NCBI RefSeq assembly: GCF_023091745.1 | Contig: NC_068910.1 | Span: forward strand, 54,051,272 to 54,115,271 | Length of the DNA: 64,000 nt | DNA from: Budorcas taxicolor | Lineage: Eukaryota > Chordata > Mammalia > Artiodactyla > Bovidae | Direction of reading: 5' to 3' | In this document: piece by piece, positions 1 through 12,057 of the stretch | How the letters are laid out: every line of letters starts with the position of its first letter | Position numbering within the stretch: the first letter of the stretch is position 1 | The notes under the pieces: model-generated | Databases searched by the model: none | What the model was told of the DNA's origin: nothing | What the model saw: the letters and a program-made list of their open reading frames with translations, nothing else | Translations under genes and position numbers: made by a program

Positions 1-70
1 CATAGAAAACGTCTTACTCTAATGAAGAATTTTAGATGCATTCCATTAATATTAGAAATAAGGGAGAGAT

Positions 71-126
71 GGGACTTCCCTGGTGGTCCAGGGGTTAAGA
101 CTCCATGCTCCCAATGCAGGGGGAAC
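71..126 (+). mobile_element. CHR-type SINE, 5' fragment
   Basis: It starts with the CHR head gacttccctggtggtccag and runs through ttaagactccatgctcccaatgcaggg, then passes directly into BovB sequence. The 3' part is missing. Confidence 0.65.
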
Positions 127-900
127 TAAACCAAGAAGGGAATGTCAAGCCACTTCAGTATTCTTGCCTTGAGAACGCCATGAACGGTATGAAAAGGCAA
201 AAAGATAAGACACTGAAAGATGAACTCCCCAGGTTGGTTAGGTGCCCAATATGCTACTGGAGATCAGTGGAGGAAAAACTCCAGAAAGAATGAAAAGAAG
301 GAGCCAAAAAGAAAACAACATCCATTTGTGGATGTGACTGGTGATGGAAGTAAAGTCCAATGCTGTGAAGAGCAACATTGCATAGGAACCTGGAATGTTA
401 GGTCCATGAATCAAGGCAAATTGTAAGTGGTCAAACATGAGATGGCAAGAGTGATCGTTGACATTTTAGGAATCAGTGAACTAAAATGGACTGGAATGGG
501 TGGATTTAACTCAGATGACCATTATATCTACTACTGTGGGCAAGAATCCCTTAGAAGAAATGGAGTAGCCATCATGGTCAACAAAAGAGTCTGAAATGTA
601 GTACTTGGATGCAATCTCAAAAACGACAGAATGATCTCTGTTCGTTTCCAAGGCAAACCATTCAGTATCACGGTAATCCAAGTCTATGCCCTGACCAGTA
701 ATGCTGAAGAAGCTGAAGTTGAACGGTTATATGAAGACCTACAAGACCTTTTAAAACTAACACCCCCAAAAGATGTCCTTTTCATTATAGGGGACTGGAA
801 TGCAAAAGTAGGAATTCAAGAAGCATCTGGAGTAACAGGCAAATTTGGCCTTGGGAGTACGGAATAAAGCAGGGCAAAGGCTAATAGACTTTTGCCTAGA
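127..900 (+). mobile_element. BovB LINE fragment, endonuclease region
   Basis: This stretch matches the reverse complement of the long BovB at 39.3-38.6 kb in this window. It encodes the start of the APE-type endonuclease (a GTWNVRSMNQGKL motif near 388-426, then VIQVYALTSNAEEAEVE and IIGDWNAKVG). Stops (for example TAA at 424-426 and TGA near 592) and frameshifts break it into pieces of at most 78 codons, so it is dead. It ends where sequence of opposite orientation begins. Confidence 0.85.
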
Positions 901-910
901 GAACATAACT

Positions 911-1040
911 TCATAACTTCTTCCAAGGAGTAAGTGTCTTTTAATTTCATGGCTGCAGTCACCACCTGCAGTGATTTTGGAGCCCCCAAAAATAAAGTCT
1001 GACACTGTTTCCCCATCTATTCCCCATGAAGTGATGGGAC
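911..1040 (-). mobile_element. BovB LINE fragment, inverted RT-region piece
   Basis: This is antisense to the preceding fragment and matches 36752-36900 of the long minus-strand BovB (the region after the reverse transcriptase core). Neither piece carries the BovB 3' tail, so this is a rearranged remnant and not an ordinary 5'-truncated copy. Confidence 0.75.
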
Positions 1041-1059
1041 TGTACAGCCAAATAAATAA

Positions 1060-1590
1060 CCAAACAAAATTTATTTTAAATATGGTACAAATGACAAAGT
1101 TGGCAGGTGGCTCACAGGGAGATTTTTACATCCTCAAAAAGTCACACACAAATACTATCCAGATTATAATGCAAATCTAATAGAAAAATGTACATAGGGA
1201 CTATCCAAATGGCCAGCAGTTACTTGGTTAGGTAATTGAGAAATGCAAAGCAGAATGAGGTATCACGTCATAGCTTCTGGGGTAGCAAACATTAGAGTCA
1301 GACAGTTCCAAGTGTGGGCCTCTGGAGAGCAGTGTGCCCACACTTAAGGATGCCACATATATGCCAGGATCTAGCCATCATGCTTGTGGGTAAGCATTCC
1401 AGAGAAAACTTGCTCATAGCCCATGAATGGGTGGGTTCATGGGTGTTCATCTCAGCATTCTTGAGGTATTGAGTAGGTGGAAGCAACCAGAATTTAACAA
1501 GAGGGTGATGGAATAGGGCTATGGAATAGATCAGCCTATGGGTGCTTTTCAGCAGTTAGGTGATATAAACTCAATATGCAAGTGCATCCT
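1060..1590 (+). mobile_element. Degenerate L1M-like fragment
   Basis: Scattered L1 3'-region words occur in order (attgagaaatgcaaagcag..., atgaggtatcac, aagcaaccagaat), as expected for an old L1 ORF2/3'UTR. Divergence is high, so the assignment is tentative. Confidence 0.4.
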
Positions 1591-2238
1591 GGGAAGATAT
1601 TATTTATTTACTTATTTAAGCCAAAGCATAGTTACTTACAATGTTACTTAGTTTCAGGTGTATAGCAAAGTGATTCAGTTATATATACATATGTATCTAA
1701 TTTTTTCCAGATTTTTTTCTCTTACAGGTTGTTAAAAAAATCGAGTATAGTTCCCTGTGCTATACAGTAGGTCCTTGTTGATTATCTATATTTTATATAT
1801 TAGTGTGTATATGTTAAGCTCAACCTTCTAATTCATCTCTCCCCATTTGGGTAACCATCAGTTGTTTTCTAAGTCTGTGAGTCTATCTCTGTTTTGTGTA
1901 TAAGCTCATTTGTATCACTTTTTTAAGATTCCACCTATAAGTGATATCATACGATATTTGTCTTTCTTTGTCTGGCTTACTTCATTTAGTATAATAAATT
2001 TTAGGTCTATCCATGCTGCTGCAAATAATATTATTTCATTCTTTTTTAAGGCTTAGCGGCATTTCTTTGTGTATTGTTTAGTGGCTAAGCCATGTCAGAC
2101 TCTTTGCAACCCCATGGACTGCAGCACTTCAGGCTGCTTCCCTGTCCTCGCTTGTGTATACACACCGTATTTTCTTTATCTATGTGTCTGTTGATGGACA
2201 TTTAGATTGCTTCCATGTCTCAGCTATTGTGCTGGGCA
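1591..2238 (-). mobile_element. L1 3' UTR, antisense, split by a SINE
   Basis: It reads as the reverse complement of a ruminant L1 3' UTR: tttcaggtgtatagcaaagtg, then ttccctgtgctatacagtag, then ctgttgatggacatttag. The element is interrupted at 2075-2151 by a SINE fragment and resumes at once afterwards, giving a relative age: the L1 is older. Confidence 0.85.
2075..2151 (-). mobile_element. Bov-tA/BovB-tail SINE fragment nested in L1
   Basis: It has the antisense tail words agtggctaagccatgtcag, actctttgcaaccccatgg and actgcagcac. The flanks ttgtgtat (2067-2074 and 2152-2159) form an 8-bp target-site duplication. Confidence 0.75.
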
Positions 2239-3254
2239 GATCTTAAAATCAAAGTGTTGACTGAAAGAAGCAGATTCAGATATCTGGCGTGATATGACTT
2301 CTGTATATTTTAACATATTTTAAGCAACATATGCAAGAATACTTACCAAGTACATTAAATCTGAGGAGGAGGGAAGGGAATAGGGGTGGGAACTGAAGGG
2401 AGAAAATAAAATGGGAGACTGATGTAGATGCTCTGAGCTGAGGAGTATGATTAACTCAATTTCTGCACCTGTTTTCAAAAACCAATTAAAAATTGTAGCT
2501 CTCCTTCTTTTTGATGTTGTTTTGTCTACAACGAGCCCTGCATTGCTCTCAGGCCTTGGCACACTTTGAAGCAGTGGTTCCTGCATCTGTCGCTGCTCGA
2601 AGCTGTGAGGGTGTGGGGAGCATCCATGTCAGTCACCCTCTGCCATTCTCTGGGTACCCGGCACAAGCTGGTGATAAATAGTTTTGTTGACTGAAAACTC
2701 AGAACACTCTGGAAACCAGCTTATGTTTCTCAAAAGCTTAGAAACATAGTCAAACCAAAGAATGTGGCGCTTTGAGCTAAGCTTTTCTAAATCTCCTCCT
2801 GCGTATTTTCAAGGCTCAGGGCTGGGAAGCAGGTCCTAGCTTCCATCCTTATGTTGTCTCCTTGACTGGCTTCCCCCTGCTCCTCTGGGTTCCCACCCCT
2901 CTCCAGCCATGCTCTCTCTCTAGGTGGGAAAGTCAGCTGATGGTGGCATTGTTGTCCGTCCTTCCTGGTGATGGAAGCCAGGAGGCAGAAGTTTGTCTGT
3001 CTCGGCAATCATCCAGCCAAGGCGGGCCAGGGAACTGCGCTCTCCTGCTTCCCACCCCCCTCCACCCCCCACCCTGACCCCTTCCTTGGCCTTCTGGGGA
3101 CCCACTCTGTCCTGGGGGTTAAGTCTCTACCTCACATTCAAGTCCTTCCAGATCTGCCCAGCCATCCGGGCCTCAGCTTTTGCTACTTGAACTGGTATGA
3201 TTTGCTTCTTTACCCAAGGGTACAGCTGTGTTTGAGAACTGTGGTCACCCTTTC
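2239..3254. other. Unassigned flank sequence
   Basis: I see no gene or recognisable repeat here. The open frames on both strands at 2787-3190 lack domains and overlap each other, as expected by chance in moderately GC-rich DNA. Confidence 0.5.
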
Positions 3255-3545
3255 TTTATTTGCTGTGCTGGGTGTTTGTTGCTGCTCTGGGTTTTCTCTA
3301 GCTGCGGTGAGCGGGCTTCTTACTGCCACGGCTTCTCTTGTTGCGGGCTCTAGAGCATTCAGGCTTCGGTATTTGCAGCAGGTGGGCTCCGTAGTTGCAG
3401 CCCCCAGACTCTAGGGCGAAGGCTCAGGAGCTGTGGTGCACGGGCTCAGGTGCGATCACGGCTTGTGGGATCTTCCCTGACTGGTGGTCGAGGCCATGCC
3501 TCCTGCACTGGCAGGCAGATTGTTTAACAGGGAGCCACCAGCAAA
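3255..3545 (-). mobile_element. CHR-1-type SINE
   Basis: This is an antisense tRNA-derived SINE with the long CHR-1 middle (gctgctctgggttttctct, ttgcgggctctagagcattc), ending in the head region gcaggcagattgtttaacag. It is diverged but nearly complete. Confidence 0.75.
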
Positions 3546-4045
3546 GACCATGGTCACTGTTTTTTAGATTTTAAAATTCAATAATAAACGACTTGAAATA
3601 AAACAGTTACAATTAAATCTAAATAAACTTTCTTGGACCTGGTGCCTGAGGAGGCAGTTGATTGCTCCACCAACCTTGGGTCTGTCCCTCTCTGCTCTGC
3701 AGTAAGTAACAACTCGCTAATCTCACTTTCTCAAACTCAGCTGTTTGGCAGGGTCAGCAGGTTAGAAAAGCCCTTTCGGCATTAACCCCTGCACTAGGAG
3801 TTTCCACCCCGTCTCTCCAGACCCACGGCTCTCCCTTCTCCACCCTCTCTGGGCCCTGGGAGGCCTGCCTCTGCAGACAGCCTCTGCAGGCCCTTCACGT
3901 CCGTAGTGAAGAGACCAGCAGGAGGACTGGCCTGTTTCAGGGGGCAGTCTTTGCCCTCCAGGAATGATGCCACCCACAGCGAAACCCAGGACTCTCCTGC
4001 AGGCCGCCCTACTCCCTGTATCACTTCATCTGCAGTTTCATTGTG
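3546..4045. other. Unassigned flank sequence
   Basis: The first 80 bases are AT-rich, then moderately GC-rich with no recognisable gene or repeat. Confidence 0.5.
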
Positions 4046-7000
4046 CTTCCCTACAACTCAGCGCTGGTTGGAGGCCAGCCTGGCTCCCCCTGTTACTGAA
4101 TCCAAGCTGGCTGTACTTACCACGGCGATAATTGGGAGAGGAGGTGTTGAGGCAAGGAATAGCAGCTTTATTTGGAAAGTCAGGCATCCAAGAAGATGGG
4201 GGACTGGAGTCCTACAGTGCCATCTTATTGGGTCTGGATCCCCGTTTCTTTTATAGATCAGAGAGGGGGAATGGGGAGGAAGTAAAGTAAAGTGGCCATT
4301 CAGTTCAGCTCAGTCGCTCAGTTGTGGCCGACTCTTTGTGACCCCATGAATCGCAGCACGCCAGGCCTCCCTGTCCATCACCATCTCCCGGAGTTCACTC
4401 AAACTCACGTCCATCAAGTCCGTGATGCCATCCAGCCATCTCATCCTCTGTAGTCCCCTTCTCCTCCTGCCCCCAATTCCTCCCAGCATAAAAGTATTTT
4501 CCAATGAGTCAACTCTTTGCATGAGGAGGCCAAAGTACTGGAGTTTCAGCTTTAGCATCATTCCTTCCAAAGAACACCCAGGACTGATCTCTTTCAGAAT
4601 GGACTGGTTGGATCTCCTTGCAGTCCAAGGGTCTCTCAAGAGTCTTCTCCAACACCACAGTTCAAAAGCATCAATTCTTTGGCGCTCAGCTTTCTTCACA
4701 GTCCAACTCTCACATCCACACATGACCACAGGAAAAACCATAGCCTTGACTAGACGGACCTTTGTTGGCAAAGTAATGTCTCTGCTTTTGAATATGCTAT
4801 CTAGGTTGGTCATAACTTTCCTTTCAAGAAGTAAGTGTCTTTTAATTTCATGGCTGCAATCACCATCTGCAGTGATTTTGGGGCCCCCCAAAATAAAGTC
4901 TGACACTGTTTCCACTGTTTCCCCATCTATTTCCCATGAAGGGATGGGACCAGATGCCATGATCTTCGTTTTCTGAATGTTGAGCTTCAAGCCAACTTTT
5001 TCGCTCTCCTCTTTCACTTTCATCAAGAGGCTCTTTAGTTCCTCTTCACTTTCTGCCATAAGGGTGGTATCATCTTCATATCTGAAGTTATTGATATTTC
5101 TCCCAGCAATCCTGATTCCAGCTTGTGCTTTTTCCAGCCCAGCATTTCTCATGATGTACTCTGCATATAAGTTAAATAAGCAGGGTGACAATATACAGCC
5201 TCGATGTACTCCTTTTCCTATTTGGAACCAGTCTGTCGTTCCATGTCCAGTTCTAACTGTTGCTTCCTGACCTGCATATAGGTTTCTCAAGAGGCAGGTC
5301 ATGTGGTCTGGTATTCCCATCTCTTTCAGAATTTTCCACAGTTTACTGTGATCCACACAGTCAAAGGCTTTGGCATAGTTGATAAAGCAGAAATAGATGT
5401 TTTTCTGGAATTCTCTTGCTTTTTTGATGATCCAGTGGATGTTGGCAATTTGATCTCTGGTTCCTATGCCTTTTCTAAAACCAGCTTGAACATCTGGAAG
5501 TTCACGGTTCACATACTGCTGAAGCCTGCTTGCAGAATTTTGAGCATTACTTTACTAGCATGTGAGATGAGTACAATTGTGCAGTAGTTTGAGCATTCTT
5601 TGGCATTGCCTTTCTTTGGGATTGGAATGAAAACTGACCTTTTCCAGTCCTGTGGCCGCTGCTGAGTTTTCCAGATTTGCTGGCATACTGAGTGCAGCAC
5701 TTTCACAGCATCATCTTTCAGGATTTGAAATAGCTCCACTGGAATTCCATCACCTCCACTAGCTTTGTTCATAGTGATGCTTTCTAAGGCCCACTTGACT
5801 TCACATTCCAGGATGTCTGGCTCTAGGTGAGTGATCACACCATCGTGATTATCTGGGTCATGAAAATCTTTTCTGTACAGTTCTTCTGTGTATTCTTGCC
5901 ACCTCTTCTTAATATCTTCTGCTTCTGTTAGGTCCATACCATTTCTGGCCTTCATTGAGCCCATCCTTGCATGAAATGTTCCCTTGGTATTTCTAATTTT
6001 CTTAAAGAAATGTCTAGTCTTTCCCATTCTGTTGTTTTCCTCTATTTCTTTGGATTGATCGCTGAAGAAGGCTTTCTTCTCTCTTCTTGCTATTCTTTGG
6101 AACTCTGCATTCAGATGGGTATATCTTTTCTTTTCTCCTTTGTTTTTCGCTTCTCTTCTTTTCTCAGCTATTTGTAAAGGCCTCCCCAGACAGCCATTTT
6201 GCTTTTTTGAATTTCTTTTTCTTGGGGATGTTCTTGATCCCTATCTCCTGTACAATGTCATGAACCTCCATCCATAGTTCATCGGGCTCTCTATTTATCA
6301 GATCTAGTCCCTTAAATCTATTTCTCACTTCCACTGTATAATCATAAGGGATTTGATTTAGGTCATACCTGAACGGTGGTTTTCCCTACTTTCTTCAATT
6401 TAAGTCTGAATTTTGCAATAAGGAGTTCATGATCTGATCCACAGTCAGCTCCCAGTCTTGTTTTTGCTGATATATAGAGCTTCTCCATCTTTGACTGCAA
6501 AGAATATAATCAATCTGATTTCGGTGTTGACCATCTGGTGATGTCCATGTGTAGAGTCTTCTCTTGTGTTGTTGGAAGAGGGTGTTTGCTATGACCTGTG
6601 AGTTCTCTTGGCAAAACCCTATTAGCCTCTGCCCTGCTTCATTCTGTACTCCAAGGCCAAATTTGCCTGTTACTCCAGGTGTTTCTTGAATTCCTACTTT
6701 TGCATTCCAGTCCCCTATAACGAAAAGGACATCTTTTGGGGGTGTTAGTTCTAAAAGGTGTAGGTCTTCATATAACTGTTCAACTTCAGCTTCTTCAGCA
6801 TTACTGGTTGGGACATGGACTCGGATTACTGTGATATTGAATGGTTTGCCTTGGAAACAGAGATCATTCTGTCGTTTTTGAGATTGCATCCAAGTACTGC
6901 ATTTCGGACTCTTTGTTTACCATGATGGCTACTCCATTTCTTCTAAGGGATTCCTGCCTGCAGTAGTAGATATAATGGTCATCTGAGTTAAATTCACCCA

Positions 7001-7780
7001 TTCCAATCTATTTTAGTTTGCTGATTCCTAGAATGTCGACTTTCATTCTTGCCATCTCCAGATTGACCACTTCCAATTTGCCTTGATTCATTGACCTAAC
7101 ATTCCAGGTTCCTATGCAATACTGCTTTTTACAGCATCGGATCTTGCTTCTAAGTCTTGCAAAATATCTCCTGGTTTGGCCGGCCTCTGTTAGAGGATGT
7201 GGGGATGTGTTCATTTCTTCCTTCCCACAGCCTTTCACAGGTGGGCAGGGTCGGAAGATCTCCCTGTGAGCTGAACAAAGGCACTTTAGTTTAACATTCA
7301 GACAGAGGGGCAGGGTTCCCTGAGGCAGGCCATTATGTATGCTTTCAGCTACAGACAGCATCCTTTTAGTAAGTATAGTAGCAGAAGCAACAGAAAGCAA
7401 AGGTTTAAGTGAAAGAAACAGATCCAACATGGAGTCAGGTTTTGCTCTTCCCTCTTATGCCTTGAATGTTCTCAGGAAGTAGGGTAGGATGCTTTAAGGC
7501 CAAGTCAACAAAAAAAACTTGCTCTGCAAGGATGAGCTGTGCCCCTAACCAGGGGCCTCAGGAAACGGCAGCCTGAGGGGTCCCCTCAGCAACCCCATGA
7601 GGGCTCCTTGCCCTTCGCTTGTGCATACATAGGAAGACCATGCGAAGAACTCCTCTCTGAACCAAGAACACACACTCCAGGGTGACTGTGCCTTCCACCT
7701 TTCAGTGGCAAGAGTCTGGTATAAACTTCAATTAACTGTGTTATAGGCCTCCTGCCTCATTCCCCGCCTTACTAGGTGTA
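4046..7780 (-). mobile_element. LTR-like retroviral element, antisense, split by a BovB
   Basis: Two pieces (4046-4293 and 7153 to about 7780) flank the BovB. In antisense they read like a retroviral LTR: an AATAAA-type signal in reverse (tttatt at 4168-4173), and a second part containing ttactaaaaggatgctgtct-like text on the minus strand. I cannot name the family and see no gag, pol or env coding, so this is probably a solitary LTR. Confidence 0.45.
4294..7152 (-). mobile_element. BovB LINE, 5'-truncated, inside the LTR-like element
   Basis: This is an antisense BovB of about 2.9 kb. It begins at the BovB 3' end (tcagttcagctcagtcgctc) and reaches into the endonuclease start (GTWNVRSMNQGKLEVV, minus strand near 7100). 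A 400-codon frame (5512-4310) carries the RT core and the C-terminal part, a second frame (6027-5509) the preceding RT region, and a third (6889-6395) endonuclease with QIDYILCSQRWRSS. The catalytic YADD is YEDD here (5069-5080), and frameshifts separate the three frames, so it is not active. Confidence 0.93.
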
Positions 7781-7785
7781 CGGTG

Positions 7786-7902
7786 TGTGTGTGTGTTTTG
7801 GCTGCACCATGTGGCCTGTGGAGCTTCCCCGACCAGAGGTCAAACCTGTGTCACACACAGTGGAAGCATGAAGTCCTAATCCTGGGTCACCAGGGAAGCC
7901 CC
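7786..7902 (-). mobile_element. CHR-type SINE fragment
   Basis: Antisense CHR words: ttttggctgcaccatgtggc, then cccgaccagaggtcaaacc, ending gggtcaccagggaagcccc. It follows a short (GT)n run. Confidence 0.7.
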
Positions 7903-8502
7903 TTGGTGCATTGTTGATTCACTTCCTCCAGCTGGCCACCGTCTCTCTCTTAGGCCTTTGGCCAAGTCCTGACCCTCCTTCCCACCTTCATTTGGCCAAC
8001 TCCAACTTTCCCCAGATGGAGTCTACCTCCTGCAGGTATCCTTCCTTAACCTCAGTGTAAATGAAACCCCGTTCTGCACTATGTTGTGATGACCCGATTG
8101 TCTGTGGCCCTCAGTGAGACTGTGGCCCTCAGTGAGACATGAAAAAGTAAAAGTTAGCACAGACTGTTAAAATCTGCCCGGCCACCCATCAGGCTAGGGT
8201 AAAAGACCATAAAATCCATTCCAGAGAACAAAAACTAATATTTCTGTCAAGGACATTGTAGCTATCAGTTTGCCACACATAAATGTATCAGAGGAACACA
8301 CTGTGTACCTTAAACTTACACAATGTTACATGTCAGTTATAAGAAAAGATGTTTAAAAAGGTGAAATATCCCACTGGGGTGTGGGTCTAAGTCATGACAG
8401 AGAGGGGAGTCTCAATACAAACCAGGTATACAGTTTACAACCCAGGTGCTGAGCTTCAGATAAGAGGTTTTTGGACATGACATTCCAAGGCTATCATAAC
8501 TT
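7903..8502. other. Unassigned sequence with an 18-bp tandem duplication
   Basis: There is no recognised gene or repeat. The unit tgtggccctcagtgagac occurs twice in direct tandem at 8103-8138, a small local duplication. Confidence 0.5.
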
Positions 8503-8698
8503 TGTTTTTTAAAATTTTATTTTATTTATTTATTTGACCCTACCAGATCTTAGTTGTGGCATGGGGGTATTTGGTCATTATTGCTACATATAGGATCTTT
8601 AGTTACGGCATGTAGGATCTAGTCCCCTGACTAAGGATTGAACCCGGGCCCCCTACATTGGGAGCATGGAGTCTTAGCCACTGGCCCACCAGCAAAGT
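8503..8698 (-). mobile_element. CHR-type SINE
   Basis: An antisense tRNA-derived SINE: A/T-rich tail (ttttatttatttatttgacc), gatctagtcccctgactaag, gattgaacccgggcccc (B-box region), ending gccactggcccaccag. Confidence 0.85.
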
Positions 8699-8729
8699 TC
8701 TTATGTATTTTATATATAGTAATGTACAG

Positions 8730-9345
8730 TGGAAACAGTGTCAGACTTTATTTTTCTGGGCTCCAAAATCACTGAAGATGGTGACTGCAGCCATGAAATT
8801 AAAAGATGCTTACTCCTTGAAAGGAAAGTTATGACCAACCTAGATAGCATATTCAAAAGCAGAGACATTACTTTGCTGACTAAGGTCTGACTAGTCAAGG
8901 CTATGGTTTTTCCAGTAGTCATGTATGGATGTGAGAGTTGGACTGTGAAGAAAGCTGAGCGCCAAAGAATTGATGCTTTTGAACTGTGGTGTTGGAGAAG
9001 ATGCTTGAGAGTCCCTTGGACTGCAAAGAGATCCAACCAGTCCATTCTAAAGATCAGCCCTGGGTGTTCTTTGGAAGCAATGATGCTAAACCTGAAACTC
9101 CATTACTTTGGCCACTTCATGCAAAGAGTTGACTCATTGGAAAAGACTCTGATGCTGGGAGGGATTGGGGGCAGGAGGAGAAGGGGACGACAGAGGATGA
9201 GATGGCTGGATGGCATCACGGACTCGATGGACATGAGTCTGAGTGAACTCCAGGAGTTGGTGATGGACAGGGAGGCCTGGCGTGCTGCGATTCATGGGGT
9301 CGCAAAGAGTCGGCCACGACTGAGCGACTGAGCTGAGCTGAACTG
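8730..9345 (+). mobile_element. BovB LINE 3' fragment
   Basis: This is a sense-strand 5'-truncated BovB that includes the 3' terminus (gagcgactgagctgagctg). A 142-codon frame at 8903-9331 encodes the C-terminal part after RT (YGCESWTVKKAERQRIDAFE). It has no start of its own and no catalytic domain. Confidence 0.92.
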
Positions 9346-10279
9346 AATGTATATGTGTTGACCCCAGCCTCCTTACTGGAAGGGGTAATTCTCCTGGACA
9401 CATCCTGGCCGGATGGTTAAATTTGCCCCTCATCTTGGGTGCTTCTTTGATTCAAGCACAGAATCCCACCTGGAACGACCTGGGTAGCTCATGCCTGGAA
9501 GCATGAGTAGGACAGCCAGGCTTCAGGAAGAACAGACCCCTACTTGGATCTGAAGGTGTCTTTACTCAAGGGCCCCAGTGCTACAAGTTGCCTTCTCCCT
9601 GCCCTTCAACTCTTCCTGTTTGTTGACTTGATTCTCTGTTCCTGCCACTGGCCTTGTCCACACCCTCAGCACTACAGTTGCCAAGACTGCCCGCCCCAAG
9701 GCCACCCCCCAGGAAAGAAGGACGGTCTGTCCGCAATCTCAGTTCCAAGGATTTCCAGGGATGACTTTGAGTGGCCTGCTTTAGGAAGTTGTCCCCCTCA
9801 GAGTATTCACGTGTGATCGTGTAAGAAAAGGGTCTTTGTCATGTAAACCCCTTGGCTGGAGTTGAGAAGGGAGCAGTTCCAGGAAGAAGGGAGAGATGCT
9901 GAGCAGAGAAGCAGAATGTTGGAAACTGAAGCGGAACCTACCTGGAAGCGGTCAGACTGCATGACCTGGGGGACAGGTGAAGGGAGGGGCTGACGCTGTG
10001 CTGAGAACAGTGCTATGATTTGACACAGATGCTGTGGAGTTACCTGTAGAGTGAGTTAGATAAGTGATGGGCTCACATAGGCGTAGTCATTACCCTTCAC
10101 CTGTGGGCCTGTGTGCTGGCTTCCTTAGAGATGCCGTTAGCCCTCTGAGAGACTCTCTGGAGAGGTATCGTGGGCTTTTCCTGCCCCTCAGTTTCAGATA
10201 AGGAAGCCCAGAGAGGTCACAAAGCTGTTGAAGTAGCAGAACCAACTGGAGGCAGTTTGATCCTATGGAATGAACCTTT
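9346..10279. other. Unassigned flank sequence
   Basis: I see no convincing gene or repeat. The 90-codon frame at 9544-9816 has no recognisable domain. Confidence 0.5.
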
Positions 10280-10508
10280 TTTTTTAAAAATTAAAAAAAA
10301 ATTCTTTTGGAGTATAGCTGCTTTTCAGTGTTGAATGTTGTGTATGTTTCTCCTGTAGAGCAAAGTGAATCAGCTATACATATACATATATCACCTCTTT
10401 TTTTGGATTTCCTTCCCATTTAGTTCACCACAGAGCATTGAGTAGAGTTCCCTGAGCTATATAATTTGTTCTCATTAGTTATCTATTTTATACATAGTAT
10501 CAATAGTG

Positions 10509-10977
10509 CCAACAAAGGTCCCTCTAGTCAAAGCTATGGTTTTTCCAGTAGTCATGTGTGGATGTGAGAGTTGGACTATGAAGAAAGCTGAGCGCCAAAG
10601 AATTGATGCTTTTGAACTGTGGTGTTGGAGAAGACTCTTGAGAGTCCCTTGGACAGCAAGGAGAGTCCAACCAGTCCATCGGAGATCAGTCCTGAATATT
10701 CACTAGAAGGACTGATGCTGAAGCTGAAACTCCAATCCTTTGGCCACCTGGTGCAAAGAACTGACTCATTTGAAAAAACCTTGATGCTGGGAAAGATTGA
10801 AGGCAGGAGGAGAAGGGCATGACCGAGTATGAGATGGTTGGATGGCATCACCGACTCAATGGACATGAGTTTGAGTAAGCTCCAGGAGTTGGTGATGGAA
10901 AGAGAGGCCTGGCGTGCTGCAGTCTATTGGGTCACAAAGAGTTGGACATGACTGAGTGACTGAACTGAACTGAACAG
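10509..10977 (+). mobile_element. BovB LINE 3' fragment with 10-bp TSD, nested in L1
   Basis: This is a sense BovB 3' end. The direct repeat atcaatagtg at 10499-10508 and 10978-10987 is a perfect target-site duplication and fixes both boundaries. It encodes only post-RT sequence (CGCESWTMKKAERQRIDAFE) with frameshifts. Confidence 0.93.
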
Positions 10978-11749
10978 ATCAATAGTGTATATATGTCAAT
11001 CCCAATCTCTCAATGCATCCCAACCCCACCTGCCCCCTTGTGGCCATATGTTTGTTCTTTACGTCTGCGTCTCTCTGCCTTGCAAATAGGTTCATCTGTA
11101 CCATTTTTCTAGATTCCATATATATGTGTTAATATATGATATTTGTTTAACTTACTTCACTGTATATGAAAGTGTCTAGGTCCATCCATGTCTCTGCAAA
11201 TGGCACAATTTCATCCCCTTTTATGACAAGTAACATTCTGTTGTATATATGTACCACATTTTCTTCATCCGTTCCTCTGTTGATGGACATTTAGGTTGCT
11301 TGCATGTCCTGGCTGTTGTAAATAGTTCTGCAACGAACATTGGGGTGCATATGTCTTTTGGAATTATGGTTTTCTCTGGTTATATGCTCAGGAATAGTAC
11401 TGCTGGGTCATATGGAGTTCTGTTTAGTCTTTTAAGGAACCTCCATACTGTTCTCCATAGTGGTTGTATCAATTTACATTCCCACTAAAAGTATAAGAGG
11501 ACTTCCTTTTCTTACACCCTCTCTAGCATTTATTGTGTGCAGATTTCTTCATGAGGGCCATTCTGACCAGTGTGAGGTGATACCTCATTGTAGTTTTGAT
11601 TTGCATTTCTCTAATAATTAGTGATGTTGAGCATCTTTTCATGTGCTTCTAGGCCATCTGTATGTCTTCTTTGGAGAAATGTCTATTTAGGTCTTCTGCC
11701 CATTTTTTCATGGGGTTGTTTGTTTTGATGATTTTAAGCCTCACGTGAA

Positions 11750-12057
11750 AGTGAAAGTCACTCAGTCGTGTCCGACTCTTTGTGACCCCATGGACTATCC
11801 AGTCCATGGGATTTTCCAGGCCAGAATACTGGAGTAGGTAGCCTTTCCCTTCTCCAAGGGATCTTCCTAACCCAAGAATCAAACCCAGGTCTCGCGCATT
11901 GCAGGTGGATTCGTTACCATCTGAGCCACAAGGGAAGCCCCAAAATACTGGATGGGTAGTCTACCCCTTCTCCAGCAGATCTTCCTGACCCAGGAATTGA
12001 ACTGGGGTCTCCTGCATTGCAGGCAGATTCTTTATCAGCTAAGCTATCAGGGAAGCC
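11750..12057 (-). mobile_element. Bov-tA SINE with duplicated tRNA head, nested in L1
   Basis: Antisense, it contains the BovB-like tail (cactcagtcgtgtccgactc) followed by two tRNA-derived heads in tandem, each with a B-box-like region (ttgaac/tcaaac + ccagg) and each ending in a variant of gggaagccc (11930-11940 and 12049-12058). The copied head gives a longer dimeric SINE. Confidence 0.85.

Noticed and set aside
4310..5512. 400-codon minus-strand frame as a gene
   Set aside because: It is the BovB RT and C-terminal region; near-identical text occurs in the other BovB copies in this window.
7008..7430. 140-codon minus-strand frame joining unrelated sequence to GTWNVRSMNQGKL
   Set aside because: It is a chance junction between LTR-like sequence and the truncated end of BovB.
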